Notes: generated from the sequence alone by a model not told the origin. 20,245 nt of DNA from Scatomorpha merdigallinarum (GCA_018710885.1 DVJA01000024.1:1-20245); one strand, 5' to 3'; positions 1 through 8,805 are shown, numbered from the stretch's first letter. Numbers and translations are program-made.

Positions 1-82
1 GGGTGGTCTTGCCGTGGTCGATGTGGCCGATGGTACCAATGTTGACATGGGGCTTGGTGCGGTTAAACATCTGCTTTGCCAT
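1..82 (-). CDS. tuf: Elongation factor Tu, N-terminal fragment (runs off the window)
   Basis: Reading the minus strand from 82 gives MAKQMFNRTKPHVNIGTIGH followed by IDHGKTT, the invariant EF-Tu start and its P-loop (GHIDHGKT). Only about 27 codons are inside the window. EF-Tu is the GTPase that carries aminoacyl-tRNA to the ribosome. A GGAGG lies about 7 bases upstream of the ATG. The gene is the last visible member of the str operon, 62 bases after the fusA stop codon. Confidence 0.95.
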   Translation of the reverse strand, partial: MAKQMFNRTKPHVNIGTIGHIDHGKTT

Positions 83-144
83 TTTGATATCCTCCTTAGT
101 AATCAGTGGATGAAATGTTTACTGGAATGTATCGTAAGCGAGGC

Positions 145-2211
<2,067 letters not shown>

Positions 2212-2249
2212 ATAACGCTACGCTCCTACTAAAACTAAGCTTCTTTCTC

Positions 2250-2720
2250 TTACCACCTGAAATGAGCGAATGCCTTGTTGCTTTCGGCCATCTTGTGGGT
2301 GTCCTCACGGCGCTTCACAGCGGCGCCGAGGTTGTTGCAGGCATCCATGATCTCGCCGGCCAGGCGCTCTTTCATAGTCTTCTCGCCGCGCTTGCGGGCG
2401 AACATGGTCAGCCAGCGCAGGCCGAGAGTCTGACGCCGCTCGGGACGGACCTCGATAGGCACCTGATAAGTGGCGCCGCCGACACGGCGGGCCTTGACTT
2501 CCAGGCTGGGCATGATGTTATTCATGGCCTCAGTGAACGCCTCGAGCGGGTCCTTGCCGGTCTTTTCCTTTATAATGTCAAACGCATCGTACACGACCTT
2601 CTGTGCGACGCCCTTCTTGCCGTCCAGCATGACGCTGTTGATGAGCTTGGTCACCAGCACGCTGTTGTACACCGGATCCGGCAGAATCTCTCTCTTGGGA
2701 ACGTTACCTCTTCTGGGCAC
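2250..2720 (-). CDS. rpsG: 30S ribosomal protein S7 (GTG start)
   Basis: From GTG at 2720 the protein is 156 residues, the standard S7 length, and starts (M)PRRGNVPKREILPDPVYNS, the usual S7 beginning. S7 nucleates assembly of the 30S head and contacts the E-site tRNA; in E. coli it also represses its own operon. An ATG six codons upstream (2738) is in frame, but it would overlap the Shine-Dalgarno AGGAGGG, which is correctly spaced for the GTG. That spacing and the conserved N-terminus decide the start. The C-terminal half keeps VRPERRQTLGLRW and RREDTHKMAESNKAFAHFRW. Confidence 0.96.
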   Translation of the reverse strand: MPRRGNVPKREILPDPVYNSVLVTKLINSVMLDGKKGVAQKVVYDAFDIIKEKTGKDPLEAFTEAMNNIMPSLEVKARRVGGATYQVPIEVRPERRQTLGLRWLTMFARKRGEKTMKERLAGEIMDACNNLGAAVKRREDTHKMAESNKAFAHFRW

Positions 2721-2883
2721 TATGCTTCCCTCCTTCATTAAAAAATGACTTCATCGGTACTCGAGGGGCGGTCTACCCCCCGCTGCGCCCAGCGGTCTGG
2801 TCGATACGCTGTAATATCTCACAAACAGCGGGGCTAATTGCGATCAGCGGGCTTATGCAGCCGCGCGATCACGTGCCGCCGGA
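2721..2883 (-). promoter_or_regulatory. Structured rpsL-rpsG spacer, possible S7 feedback site
   Basis: The spacer is unusually long for adjacent ribosomal protein genes. It contains a perfect 6-bp hairpin CCGCTG/CAGCGG (2780-2795, 4-base loop), a second perfect 6-bp hairpin CGCTGT/ACAGCG (2807-2830) and G-rich/C-rich runs at 2764-2781. In E. coli the S12-S7 spacer is where S7 binds to repress the str operon. A similar role here is inference; no sequence homology with the E. coli site was established. None of the hairpins is followed by a U-tract, so they are unlikely to be terminators. Confidence 0.45.
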
Positions 2884-3306
2884 TTATTTCTTCCCGGCCT
2901 TCGGACGCTTGGCGCCGTACTTGCTGCGGCCCTGCCTGCGGCCATCGACGCCCTGAGTGTCGAGTGTGCCGCGGATGATGTGGTAACGCACGCCAGGGAG
3001 GTCCTTGACACGGCCACCGCGAATCATGACGACAGAGTGCTCCTGCAGGTTGTGGCCCACACCGGGGATGTAGGCAGTCACCTCATAGCCATTGGTGAGG
3101 CGCACACGGGCGATCTTACGCAGAGCGGAGTTCGGCTTCTTAGGAGTCGAAGTACGCACAGCAGTGCACACGCCGCGCTTCTGGGGGCTGGAGAGGTTGG
3201 TCTCGCAGTTTTTGAGGGTGTTGAGGCCCTTCTGCATGGCGGGGGACGTGCTCTTGTAGGTCACCTGTTCCCTGCCCTTCCTGACGAGCTGGTTAAAAGT
3301 CGGCAA
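2884..3306 (-). CDS. rpsL: 30S ribosomal protein S12 (TTG start)
   Basis: From TTG at 3306 the protein is 140 residues and starts (M)PTFNQLVRKGREQ, the standard S12 N-terminus. The frame is open upstream, but that stretch (MRGIYEYFSRERRKCN) is not S12-like. GGAGG at 3316-3320 is 9 bases from the TTG, which settles the start. S12 sits at the decoding centre. The conserved core is intact: KKPNSALRKIARVRLTNG and the second loop HNLQEHSVVMIRGGRVKDLPGVRYH, including the lysines of the KPNS and GRVKDLPG loops where streptomycin resistance usually maps; both look wild type. It is the first gene of the operon. Confidence 0.96.
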   Translation of the reverse strand: MPTFNQLVRKGREQVTYKSTSPAMQKGLNTLKNCETNLSSPQKRGVCTAVRTSTPKKPNSALRKIARVRLTNGYEVTAYIPGVGHNLQEHSVVMIRGGRVKDLPGVRYHIIRGTLDTQGVDGRRQGRSKYGAKRPKAGKK

Positions 3307-3383
3307 ATTGCATTTCCTCCTTTCCCGGGAAAAATATTCGTAAATTCCCCGCAAAAATACAGCTTTTTTCGCAGGAAATCCAC

Positions 3384-3405
3384 CTCGGGCATAAGCATGC
3401 CCGGG
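3384..3405 (-). promoter_or_regulatory. Hairpin at the 5' end of the str operon leader
   Basis: Nine-base arms (CCCGGGCAT and ATGCCCGAG on the minus strand) with a GCTT loop pair except at one position. The hairpin starts a few bases after the predicted transcription start near 3408. It has no U-tract, so a 5' stabilising or regulatory role is more likely than termination. A palindrome TTTCCCGGGAAA (3321-3332) also lies directly upstream of the rpsL Shine-Dalgarno. Confidence 0.45.
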
Positions 3406-3414
3406 CGAAGATAG

Positions 3415-3443
3415 ATTGTAGCATATTCCACAAAAATAGTCAA
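3415..3443 (-). promoter_or_regulatory. SigA-type promoter of the str operon
   Basis: On the minus strand TTGACT (3443-3438) and TACAAT (3420-3415) are separated by exactly 17 bases, matching the housekeeping consensus at 5 of 6 positions in each hexamer. The predicted start is near 3408, about 100 bases upstream of rpsL. Confidence 0.8.
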
Positions 3444-3600
3444 GAATTTTTTACGTCAAAATTTTGTTTGTCTCTCCCTTCCGCGCATATCACGTACTCT
3501 TTTATCAATTTCGCCGCCGTGCGTCAGAGCATACATTATATAATAATTCACCACAAGACTTTTCCGAAGCACACGCCGCTTCTATTTATATGGATATTTT

Positions 3601-3617
3601 ATTGATAATATCTATCG
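3601..3617. promoter_or_regulatory. Second LysR-type operator-like site
   Basis: The sequence ATTGATAATATCTATCG contains the dyad GATA-N5-TATC and a T-N11-A motif (T 3602, A 3614). Over 25 bases it agrees by eye at about 19 positions with the operator at 4601, including the block TAATATCTAT. It lies about 40 bases past the lysR stop, with no evident target gene beside it except the distant str promoter. Confidence 0.4.
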
Positions 3618-3654
3618 TTCAAAAGATAACAAACATGTTGTAAAATTCACAACC

Positions 3655-4566
3655 TCAATTTTTTGCACTTTGACCAACCTGGACGGCACAAGTTTCGAGT
3701 ACATACTTTTTGAAGCCGCGCACTGCCGGGGACATGAAAGTGCGCGGTGAACTTATCATATAGAAATTGCGCTCCCAGGCCGGGCTTGCAATTTGAATTA
3801 TTTTGACATCGAGGCGCAGAAGCAGATCCATGTACGGTACTATGCCTATACCGAAGCCCTGGGCGACAAGGCCGGCGACAACCTGGTCTTCTGCGGTCTG
3901 GTACGCTATCCGAGGCTGCGCGCCTATGCGCGCGTACATGTCGTCTATCACATTGCGCATACCCGAGTTCAGTGCGAAGGCCACTATCGGGTATTCGAGC
4001 GTATCGGCCAGATTTACGCTGTGCCTGTTGGCCAGCGGGTGGTCGCGCGGAGTTATGAGGACTATGTCCTGGCTCTCCACGGCGAAGGCCTCAAATCCGG
4101 CGTTATCAGGTGGTTTTGAGGCGAAAACCAGGTCATATTTGCGCTCTTCCAGACCTTTCAGCAGATCTCCGGTGAGTCCGTTTCCAGTGGCGAAGGTAAA
4201 GAGTATGTCCTTGCCCGGGTTCCTATTCAGATATCCGCGCGCGAGCTTGGGGACGAACTCCGTACCAAGCGTGCGCAAAAATCCCAGGCGTATAAGCCCC
4301 TCTCCCCTCGCCTCGCGCTTGAGCTCTTCCACGCCTGAATCGAGCTCCTCAAGCGCCGCCTCAGCCGTTTTCAGGAACTGTTCGCCAAAGCGCGTGAGCG
4401 TAGTGTTCCTGCCCTGGCGCTCAAAGAGCGGCAGACCCAGCTCGTTTTCCAACTGATTTATGGCGTGGCTGAGGCTGGGCTGAGTGATGCACAGCTCCTC
4501 AGCCGCGCGGGTGTAGTGGCGTGTGTGCGCCAGCTTTACGAAATATCTAAGGTGGAACAGGTTCAT
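3655..4566 (-). CDS. LysR-family transcriptional regulator
   Basis: This 303-residue protein has the normal LysR length. The winged helix-turn-helix is at about residues 1-60 (MNLFHLRYFVKLAHTRHYTR, then AAEELCITQPSLSHAINQLE, with LPLFER after it), followed by a linker helix and an effector-binding domain from about residue 90 to 295 containing the typical GFLRTLGTEF and VAQGFGIGIVP segments. LysR proteins bind DNA as tetramers and switch neighbouring operons in response to a small molecule. It is divergent from the shikimate dehydrogenase operon with a 145-base shared control region, so it very likely controls that operon. The ligand is probably shikimate, dehydroshikimate or quinate (inference). 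Its own promoter overlaps the operator, which suggests negative autoregulation. Confidence 0.92.
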   Translation of the reverse strand: MNLFHLRYFVKLAHTRHYTRAAEELCITQPSLSHAINQLENELGLPLFERQGRNTTLTRFGEQFLKTAEAALEELDSGVEELKREARGEGLIRLGFLRTLGTEFVPKLARGYLNRNPGKDILFTFATGNGLTGDLLKGLEERKYDLVFASKPPDNAGFEAFAVESQDIVLITPRDHPLANRHSVNLADTLEYPIVAFALNSGMRNVIDDMYARIGAQPRIAYQTAEDQVVAGLVAQGFGIGIVPYMDLLLRLDVKIIQIASPAWERNFYMISSPRTFMSPAVRGFKKYVLETCAVQVGQSAKN

Positions 4567-4586
4567 CGTCTCGCCTCCCAGGCAGG

Positions 4587-4615
4587 ATTATAGCATTTTT
4601 TATAGTTAATATCTA
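4587..4615 (-). promoter_or_regulatory. Promoter of lysR
   Basis: On the minus strand a perfect TATAAT (4592-4587) follows TAGATA (4615-4610, 4 of 6 to TTGACA) by 17 bases. The -35 lies inside the LysR-type operator at 4601-4617, so bound regulator should block this promoter. Confidence 0.65.
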
Positions 4616-4617
4616 TA
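4601..4617. promoter_or_regulatory. LysR-type operator (T-N11-A dyad)
   Basis: TATAG-N7-CTATA is a perfect dyad containing T-N11-A (T 4603, A 4615), the classic LysR recognition motif. It sits about 56-72 bases upstream of the predicted start of the plus-strand operon, the usual position of the LysR recognition site, and covers the -35 of lysR. Confidence 0.65.
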
Positions 4618-4637
4618 GTTTCAGAGAATTAATTTAT

Positions 4638-4666
4638 TTGTTAAAAGACAAACACAGTGCTATCAT
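4638..4666 (+). promoter_or_regulatory. Promoter of the shikimate-related operon
   Basis: TTGTTA (4638-4643) and TATCAT (4661-4666) are separated by 17 bases. The weak -35 (4 of 6) beside a good -10 (5 of 6) fits a promoter needing an activator. The predicted start is near 4673, about 40 bases before the first start codon. Confidence 0.65.
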
Positions 4667-4711
4667 CGCAGCGTAAACAACGTGCCGGGAGGCAGAAAGG
4701 ATAGATAGACA

Positions 4712-5575
4712 ATGAACATCGACGGACACACCAGGCTGCTCGGGCTTATCGGTACACCTGTGGGGCACTCCAAATCCCCCGCCATGTACAACTACTGCTT
4801 TGATAAGTACGGGCTTAACTGCGCATACCTCGCGTTTGACATCCCGATGGAGAAGGTTGAAGAGGCTGTAAACGCCCTGCGCACCTTCAATGTCATGGGT
4901 GCAAACGTGACGATGCCGCTCAAGAACGCGGTTATCCCCTATCTGGACGAAGTGAGCGCTGCCAGCCAGGCCATAGGCTCTGTAAACACCATAGTAAATA
5001 AGGACGGCAAGCTCACCGGCTACGTTACCGACGGCATGGGATACACCGGCGAACTCAGGCGCGGCGGCGTGGAAATCGCCGGCAAGACAGTCACCCTGCT
5101 CGGTGCGGGCGGTGCGGCAAGCGCCATCGCCATAGAGGCCGCTCTTGAGGGAGCCAAAGAAATTCGCGTGTTCAACAAGCGCGACGCCTTCTGGGAGAGG
5201 GCGCTGAACAACCTTGAGACCATAGGCAAGGCCGCCCCGGCGTGCAAGATAAGCCTCAACGATCTAGATGACGTCGAGGCTCTGCGTGCGAGCATAGATT
5301 CGAGCGATATACTCACCAACGCCACCCGCGTGGGCATGAAGCCTCTGGACGATCAGAGCCTCATCACTGACACGAGCCTCTTCCGTCCCGGCCTCATAGT
5401 CACCGATGTTGTCTACGACCCCGAGGAAACCAAACTGCTGCGCGAGGCCAAGGCCGCCGGATGCAAAACCTTTGACGGCCTGGGTATGCTGGTCGAACAG
5501 GGCGCCGCGAGCTTCAAGCTCTACACCGGCCTGGACATGCCCGTCGCAGAGGTCTGCGACGCCATATACAGATAA
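4712..5575 (+). CDS. Shikimate/quinate dehydrogenase family protein, paralogue 1 (YdiB-like)
   Basis: This 287-residue protein matches the length of the AroE/YdiB family, which interconverts shikimate and 3-dehydroshikimate (and, in YdiB, quinate and 3-dehydroquinate) with NAD(P). Substrate-side motifs are GHSKSPAMYN (S20, S22), NVTMPLK (catalytic K71), GSVNT (N92), TDGMG (D107) and the late Gln in EQGAASFKLYTG (Q263). The nucleotide loop is LGAGGAASA (131-136), followed by VFNKRDAFWERAL and NATRVGMKPLDDQSL, which resemble E. coli YdiB (FNRRDEFF, GTKVGMKPLENESL) more than AroE. The residue before the TDG motif is Val where Asn is usual. The context (LysR, transporter, second paralogue) points to catabolism rather than aromatic amino acid synthesis. 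Coenzyme preference and exact substrate are not determined by sequence alone. Confidence 0.9.
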   Translation: MNIDGHTRLLGLIGTPVGHSKSPAMYNYCFDKYGLNCAYLAFDIPMEKVEEAVNALRTFNVMGANVTMPLKNAVIPYLDEVSAASQAIGSVNTIVNKDGKLTGYVTDGMGYTGELRRGGVEIAGKTVTLLGAGGAASAIAIEAALEGAKEIRVFNKRDAFWERALNNLETIGKAAPACKISLNDLDDVEALRASIDSSDILTNATRVGMKPLDDQSLITDTSLFRPGLIVTDVVYDPEETKLLREAKAAGCKTFDGLGMLVEQGAASFKLYTGLDMPVAEVCDAIYR

Positions 5576-5593
5576 GACAGAGAGGGAAAAGAG

Positions 5594-6808
5594 ATGAGCA
5601 TGAAGAAATACTACCCCACAGCCTTCGCGCTGTACATGACTTACTTCGTTCTGGGCGTGGCTGGTTCCATCATGGGCCAGTATAAGCAGGAACTCGCCGC
5701 ACTCTGGGGCGGCGCCGTACTGGCTGACGGCACCTACGACGTCTCCGGTGTTCTCGCGGTTATCGCCGCGCTTGGCCTCGGCCGCCTCATAAGCTACCCC
5801 TTCGCCGGTCCAATATCCGACCGCTTTGGCCGCCGCGTACCCGCCCTCGTGGGCTGCGCGCTCTACCTCATATTCTTTGCGGCGGTATGTTACACTCACA
5901 GCTACGTGCTGGCCTACATACTCGGCATTGTCTCCGGCGCCGCCAACGGCTTCCTCGACGTGAGCATCACCCCCAGCTGCATGGAGATATTCAAGGAAAA
6001 GGGCACGATAGCCAACATCTTCACCAAGCTGAGCATATCCATAGCGCAGTTCCTGCTGCCCTTCGCCATCGGCTTTGTAGCCGCAGAGAACCTGCCCTTC
6101 TCCACTATATTTATTTTCTGCGCCGCGCTCATCGCCGTCGTCGGCATTGCCCTCATTTTCCTGCCCTTCCCGCCGTATGAGCGCGTAGTGAAAGTAAAGG
6201 GAGAAAAGAAAGAGCGCATGAAGTTCACCCCCAGCGCCATCATCCTCATAATTCTCGGCTTCACCACCTCCACCACCTTCATGATCTGGCTCAACTGCTA
6301 CCAGGAGCTCGCCATCAGCTACGGCATCTCCGACCCGAGCCTGGTACAGAGCTTCTACTCCGTGGGTATAGTCCTCGCGCTCTTCGTGAACGCGGCGCTG
6401 CTGGCCAAGGGTCTCAAGCCCAGCAAAATACTCGTCATCTACCCGAGCGTCGCCGCCGTCACTCTCGTTGCGGTATTGCTTATAAAGCAGCCCTGGATCT
6501 GCTACCCCGCCGGCTTCCTGATGGGCTTCTTCGCCGCAGGCGGCGTGCTGCAGCTCGTGACCAGCGTCGCGGTCGAGATGTTCCCCAAAAACCGCGCCGT
6601 CATGACCAGCATCGTCATGATTTCCAGCTCCATCGCCAACTACGCCGTGCTCTCCATTGCCGGACTGCTAACCAACATCGGCGGCGCAAACGGCCCCACG
6701 CTTATCATGATCTTCAATATCGCTGTGACCGCTATCGGCATAGTGCTGGCTGTGATACTCAACGCACGCTTCGACAAGGACTTCCAGCGTGAAACCGCCA
6801 ACGTCTGA
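5594..6808 (+). CDS. MFS transporter, putative shikimate/quinate uptake
   Basis: This 404-residue protein is almost entirely hydrophobic, with about 12 membrane segments and a charged central loop (about 193-212, PPYERVVKVKGEKKERMK) between the two halves, the layout of the major facilitator superfamily. The loop between helices 2 and 3 carries a motif A variant, GPISDRFGRR (about 72-81). The gene starts 18 bases after the first dehydrogenase, so the two are co-transcribed. The substrate is assigned only from context: a hydroxylated cyclohexene or cyclohexane carboxylate such as shikimate or quinate. Export cannot be excluded. The coding sequence has no disruption. Confidence 0.85.
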   Translation: MSMKKYYPTAFALYMTYFVLGVAGSIMGQYKQELAALWGGAVLADGTYDVSGVLAVIAALGLGRLISYPFAGPISDRFGRRVPALVGCALYLIFFAAVCYTHSYVLAYILGIVSGAANGFLDVSITPSCMEIFKEKGTIANIFTKLSISIAQFLLPFAIGFVAAENLPFSTIFIFCAALIAVVGIALIFLPFPPYERVVKVKGEKKERMKFTPSAIILIILGFTTSTTFMIWLNCYQELAISYGISDPSLVQSFYSVGIVLALFVNAALLAKGLKPSKILVIYPSVAAVTLVAVLLIKQPWICYPAGFLMGFFAAGGVLQLVTSVAVEMFPKNRAVMTSIVMISSSIANYAVLSIAGLLTNIGGANGPTLIMIFNIAVTAIGIVLAVILNARFDKDFQRETANV

Positions 6809-6840
6809 GAGAGAATTTAAGATAAAGAGAGGTAATAACC

Positions 6841-7686
6841 ATGTCCAAGACCAATCCCGTAACCATCAGTAGCTGGACGCTCGGCGACCAGTGCACGTTT
6901 GAAGAGCGCGTCGCTGCGGCCAAGGCCGCCGGCTTTGAGGGCATCGGCCTGCGCGCCGAGACCTACGTAGACGCTCTCGCCGAGGGCCTGCACGACGAGG
7001 ACATCCTCGCCATCCTCAAGAAGTACGATATCGCCGTAACCGAGGTAGAGTACATCACCCTCTGGGCCGAGGACCACCGCAGCTATGAGCAGATGTACAA
7101 GGAGCAGATTTGCTTCCACATGTGCGAGCTCTTCGGCGTGAATCACATAAACTGCGGCCTCATGGAGAAGTACTCTGTCGAGCACGACGCCCGGAAGCTC
7201 GCCGAGCTCTGCCAGAGGGCGGGCAAGTACACCATCGGCGTGGAGCCCATGCCCTACAGCGGCATCCCTGACGTGCGCACCGGCTGGGAGATAGTCAAGG
7301 CCAGCGGCGCCGAAAACGCCAAACTCATCCTCGACTCCTGGCACTGGATTCGCGCTAACCAGCCCTTTGACCAGAGCCTGCTCGCAGACATCCCGGCCGA
7401 AAAGATCGTCTCCATCCAGCTCAACGATGTCCTTGCCCATCCCTACGCCAAGGTCGTGCTCCGCGACGAGAGCATGCACGAGCGCGTCCTGCCCGGAAAG
7501 GGCTGCGGCGACACTGCCGGGTTTGTGAAGATGATTAAGGAAAAGGGCGTTGACCCCAAGGTCGTCGGCGTCGAGGTCATAAACGATGAGATACTTTCCA
7601 CCGGCGTCGCTAACGCCGCCAAAGTGAACTTTGAGGCCACCCAGGAAGTGCTCCGCGCCGCATGGCCCGAGATGTGCGCAGAGTAA
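6841..7686 (+). CDS. Xylose isomerase-like TIM barrel, candidate 3-dehydroshikimate dehydratase
   Basis: This 281-residue protein belongs to the sugar phosphate isomerase/epimerase superfamily (AP endonuclease 2 fold). Likely divalent-metal ligands line up in the family order: E135 (GVEPMPYS), D165 and H168 (LDSWHW), Q193 (SIQLND) and E245 (GVEVIND), with R215 and a PGKG turn (218-221) before the last strand. The E-D-Q/H-E set is shared by 3-dehydroshikimate dehydratases (AsbF/QuiC types), inosose dehydratase and several isomerases, so fold and metal site are secure but the reaction is not. Its place between a shikimate transporter and two shikimate dehydrogenases favours action on dehydroshikimate, which would give protocatechuate. 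An alternative is isomerase activity on a related cyclitol acid. Translation starts after AGAGAGG. Confidence 0.75.
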   Translation: MSKTNPVTISSWTLGDQCTFEERVAAAKAAGFEGIGLRAETYVDALAEGLHDEDILAILKKYDIAVTEVEYITLWAEDHRSYEQMYKEQICFHMCELFGVNHINCGLMEKYSVEHDARKLAELCQRAGKYTIGVEPMPYSGIPDVRTGWEIVKASGAENAKLILDSWHWIRANQPFDQSLLADIPAEKIVSIQLNDVLAHPYAKVVLRDESMHERVLPGKGCGDTAGFVKMIKEKGVDPKVVGVEVINDEILSTGVANAAKVNFEATQEVLRAAWPEMCAE

Positions 7687-7690
7687 TAGA

Positions 7691-7851
7691 GTGTTCCCTT
7701 ACGGGACAGTTCGCGGCGTCAGAGCGGCATCTTTGCCGCCATGCTTCACGAGCTCCCCTTGAAATACACAAAGTATTCCTGCGGGAATCTCGTTTTGCCT
7801 GGCGACGAATCTGCTCGCTCTGCCATCCGCTCCCGCCCCGGAAGGGAACAC
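7691..7851. repeat. Foldable intergenic element with 15-base inverted arms
   Basis: GTGTTCCCTTACGGG (7691-7705) is complementary to CCGGAAGGGAACAC with its preceding C (7837-7851) at 14 of 15 positions. Inside are a perfect hairpin GCGGCA-TCTT-TGCCGC (7724-7739), an alternative 7-bp pairing CAGAGCG/CGCTCTG (7720-7726 with 7816-7822) and a nested stem ACGAG/CTCGT (7748-7752 with 7789-7793) around ATTCC/GGAAT (7775-7788). It starts 4 bases after the TIM-barrel stop codon and ends about 48 bases before the second dehydrogenase. It could be a structured RNA or a dispersed palindromic/MITE-like repeat; no obvious target duplication is visible. Confidence 0.6.
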
Positions 7852-7898
7852 CTGAGGGAACTACATTACCTTTTAAAACTTAAACGGAGGATAACACC

Positions 7899-8768
7899 AT
7901 GAACATAGATGGACACACCAAGATGTTCTGCCTCATCGGCAGTCCCGTGGGACACAGCGGTTCCCCCGCCATGTACAACTACAGCTTTGACCGTCTGGGC
8001 ATCAACAGCGCCTACCTGGCCTACGACGTGCCCCTGGAGAAGACCGGCGAGGCCGTCGCCGCGCTCAAGCTGCTCGGCTGCGGCGGCTTCAACGTCACCA
8101 TGCCCTGCAAAACCGAGGTCACCAAGTACCTCGACCGCCTCTCCCCCGCCTGCGAGCTGATAGGCGCGAGCAACTGCGTGGTCGTTGAAGAGGACGGCAC
8201 GCTGACCGGCCACAACACTGACGGCCTGGGCTTTGTCGCCAACCTGCGCGTCCACGGCGTGGACGTCAAGGGCGCGAAGATGGTCGTCCTCGGTGCCGGC
8301 GGCGCGGCCACTGCCGTCACCATGCAGTGCGCCCTCGACGGTGCGAGCGAGATACACATCTTCAACCGCAAAGGCTACACCTTCTACCCCAACGCCGAAC
8401 TGACCGTCAAGAAGCTCGCCGAGCGTGTGCCTGAGTGCAATGCCAATGTCACTGACCTCTTTGACACCGAGGCCCTGGCCGAAGCCGTCAAAAACTGCGA
8501 TATTCTCGTCAACGCGACCAAGGTCGGCATGGCCCCGCTAGAGAAAGAAACGCTCATCGACAAGAGCCTCTTCCGCAGCGACCTCGTGGTCTGCGACACG
8601 GTCTACAACCCCAAAGAGACCCGCATGATAGTCGAGGCCAAGGAGGCCGGCGTCAAGGCCGCTATCGGCGGCATCGGCATGCTGCTGCGCCAGGGCGTGG
8701 AGGGCTTCAGGCTCTACACCGGCCAGGAGATGCCCGCAGACGAAGTGATGGACAAATTCTTTGCTTAA
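7899..8768 (+). CDS. Shikimate dehydrogenase family protein, paralogue 2
   Basis: This 289-residue protein is a clear paralogue of the one at 4712: both start MNIDGHT, and about half of the residues are the same by eye, more in the first 110. Active-site positions are present: GHSGSP (S20, S22), NVTMPCK (K71), GASNC (N92), NTDGLG (D108), LGAGGAATA (132-137) and RQGVEGFRLYTG (Q265). It differs in substrate-lining segments (PCK for PLK, SNC for VNT) and keeps the usual NTDG that paralogue 1 lost. The coenzyme loop FNRKGYTFY also differs. It may act on a different hydroxy acid or in the opposite direction from paralogue 1. A strong AACGGAGG Shine-Dalgarno precedes the ATG. Confidence 0.88.
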   Translation: MNIDGHTKMFCLIGSPVGHSGSPAMYNYSFDRLGINSAYLAYDVPLEKTGEAVAALKLLGCGGFNVTMPCKTEVTKYLDRLSPACELIGASNCVVVEEDGTLTGHNTDGLGFVANLRVHGVDVKGAKMVVLGAGGAATAVTMQCALDGASEIHIFNRKGYTFYPNAELTVKKLAERVPECNANVTDLFDTEALAEAVKNCDILVNATKVGMAPLEKETLIDKSLFRSDLVVCDTVYNPKETRMIVEAKEAGVKAAIGGIGMLLRQGVEGFRLYTGQEMPADEVMDKFFA

Positions 8769-8782
8769 GCAGTCACCGTAAA

Positions 8783-8805
8783 GGCTGGCAGCAGCGCCGC
8801 CAGCC
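8783..8805 (+). promoter_or_regulatory. Intercistronic hairpin before the flavoenzyme gene
   Basis: GGCTGGC (8783-8789) and GCCAGCC (8799-8805) form a perfect 7-bp stem with a 9-base loop. No T-tract follows, so it is more likely an mRNA processing or stability element than a terminator. Confidence 0.4.

Larger units (their letters stand above)
3307..3654. other. AT-rich gene-free interval between rpsL and lysR
   Basis: These 348 bases hold the rpsL leader, the str promoter and, at 3601-3617, a copy of the LysR-type operator seen upstream of lysR. There is a small hairpin GAAGC/GCTTC at 3565-3581 and GTTGT/ACAAC at 3637-3653, the latter just after the lysR stop and possibly a weak terminator. 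The stretch from about 3440 to 3655 is much more AT-rich than the rest of the window. No convincing protein gene is present. Confidence 0.6.

Noticed and set aside
3448..3571. Small minus-strand frame upstream of rpsL (includes MYALTHGGEIDKRVRDMRG)
   Set aside because: No good ribosome site, AT-rich context, and its end overlaps the rpsL promoter region; not supported as a gene.
4712..5575. Assigning biosynthetic aroE
   Set aside because: YdiB-like loop residues, a paralogue, a transporter and LysR control in one operon argue for a catabolic role.
7662..7883. 73-codon frame over the inverted-arm element
   Set aside because: It starts inside the TIM-barrel gene and runs through the hairpins; its Arg/Cys/His-rich sequence looks like translated non-coding structure.
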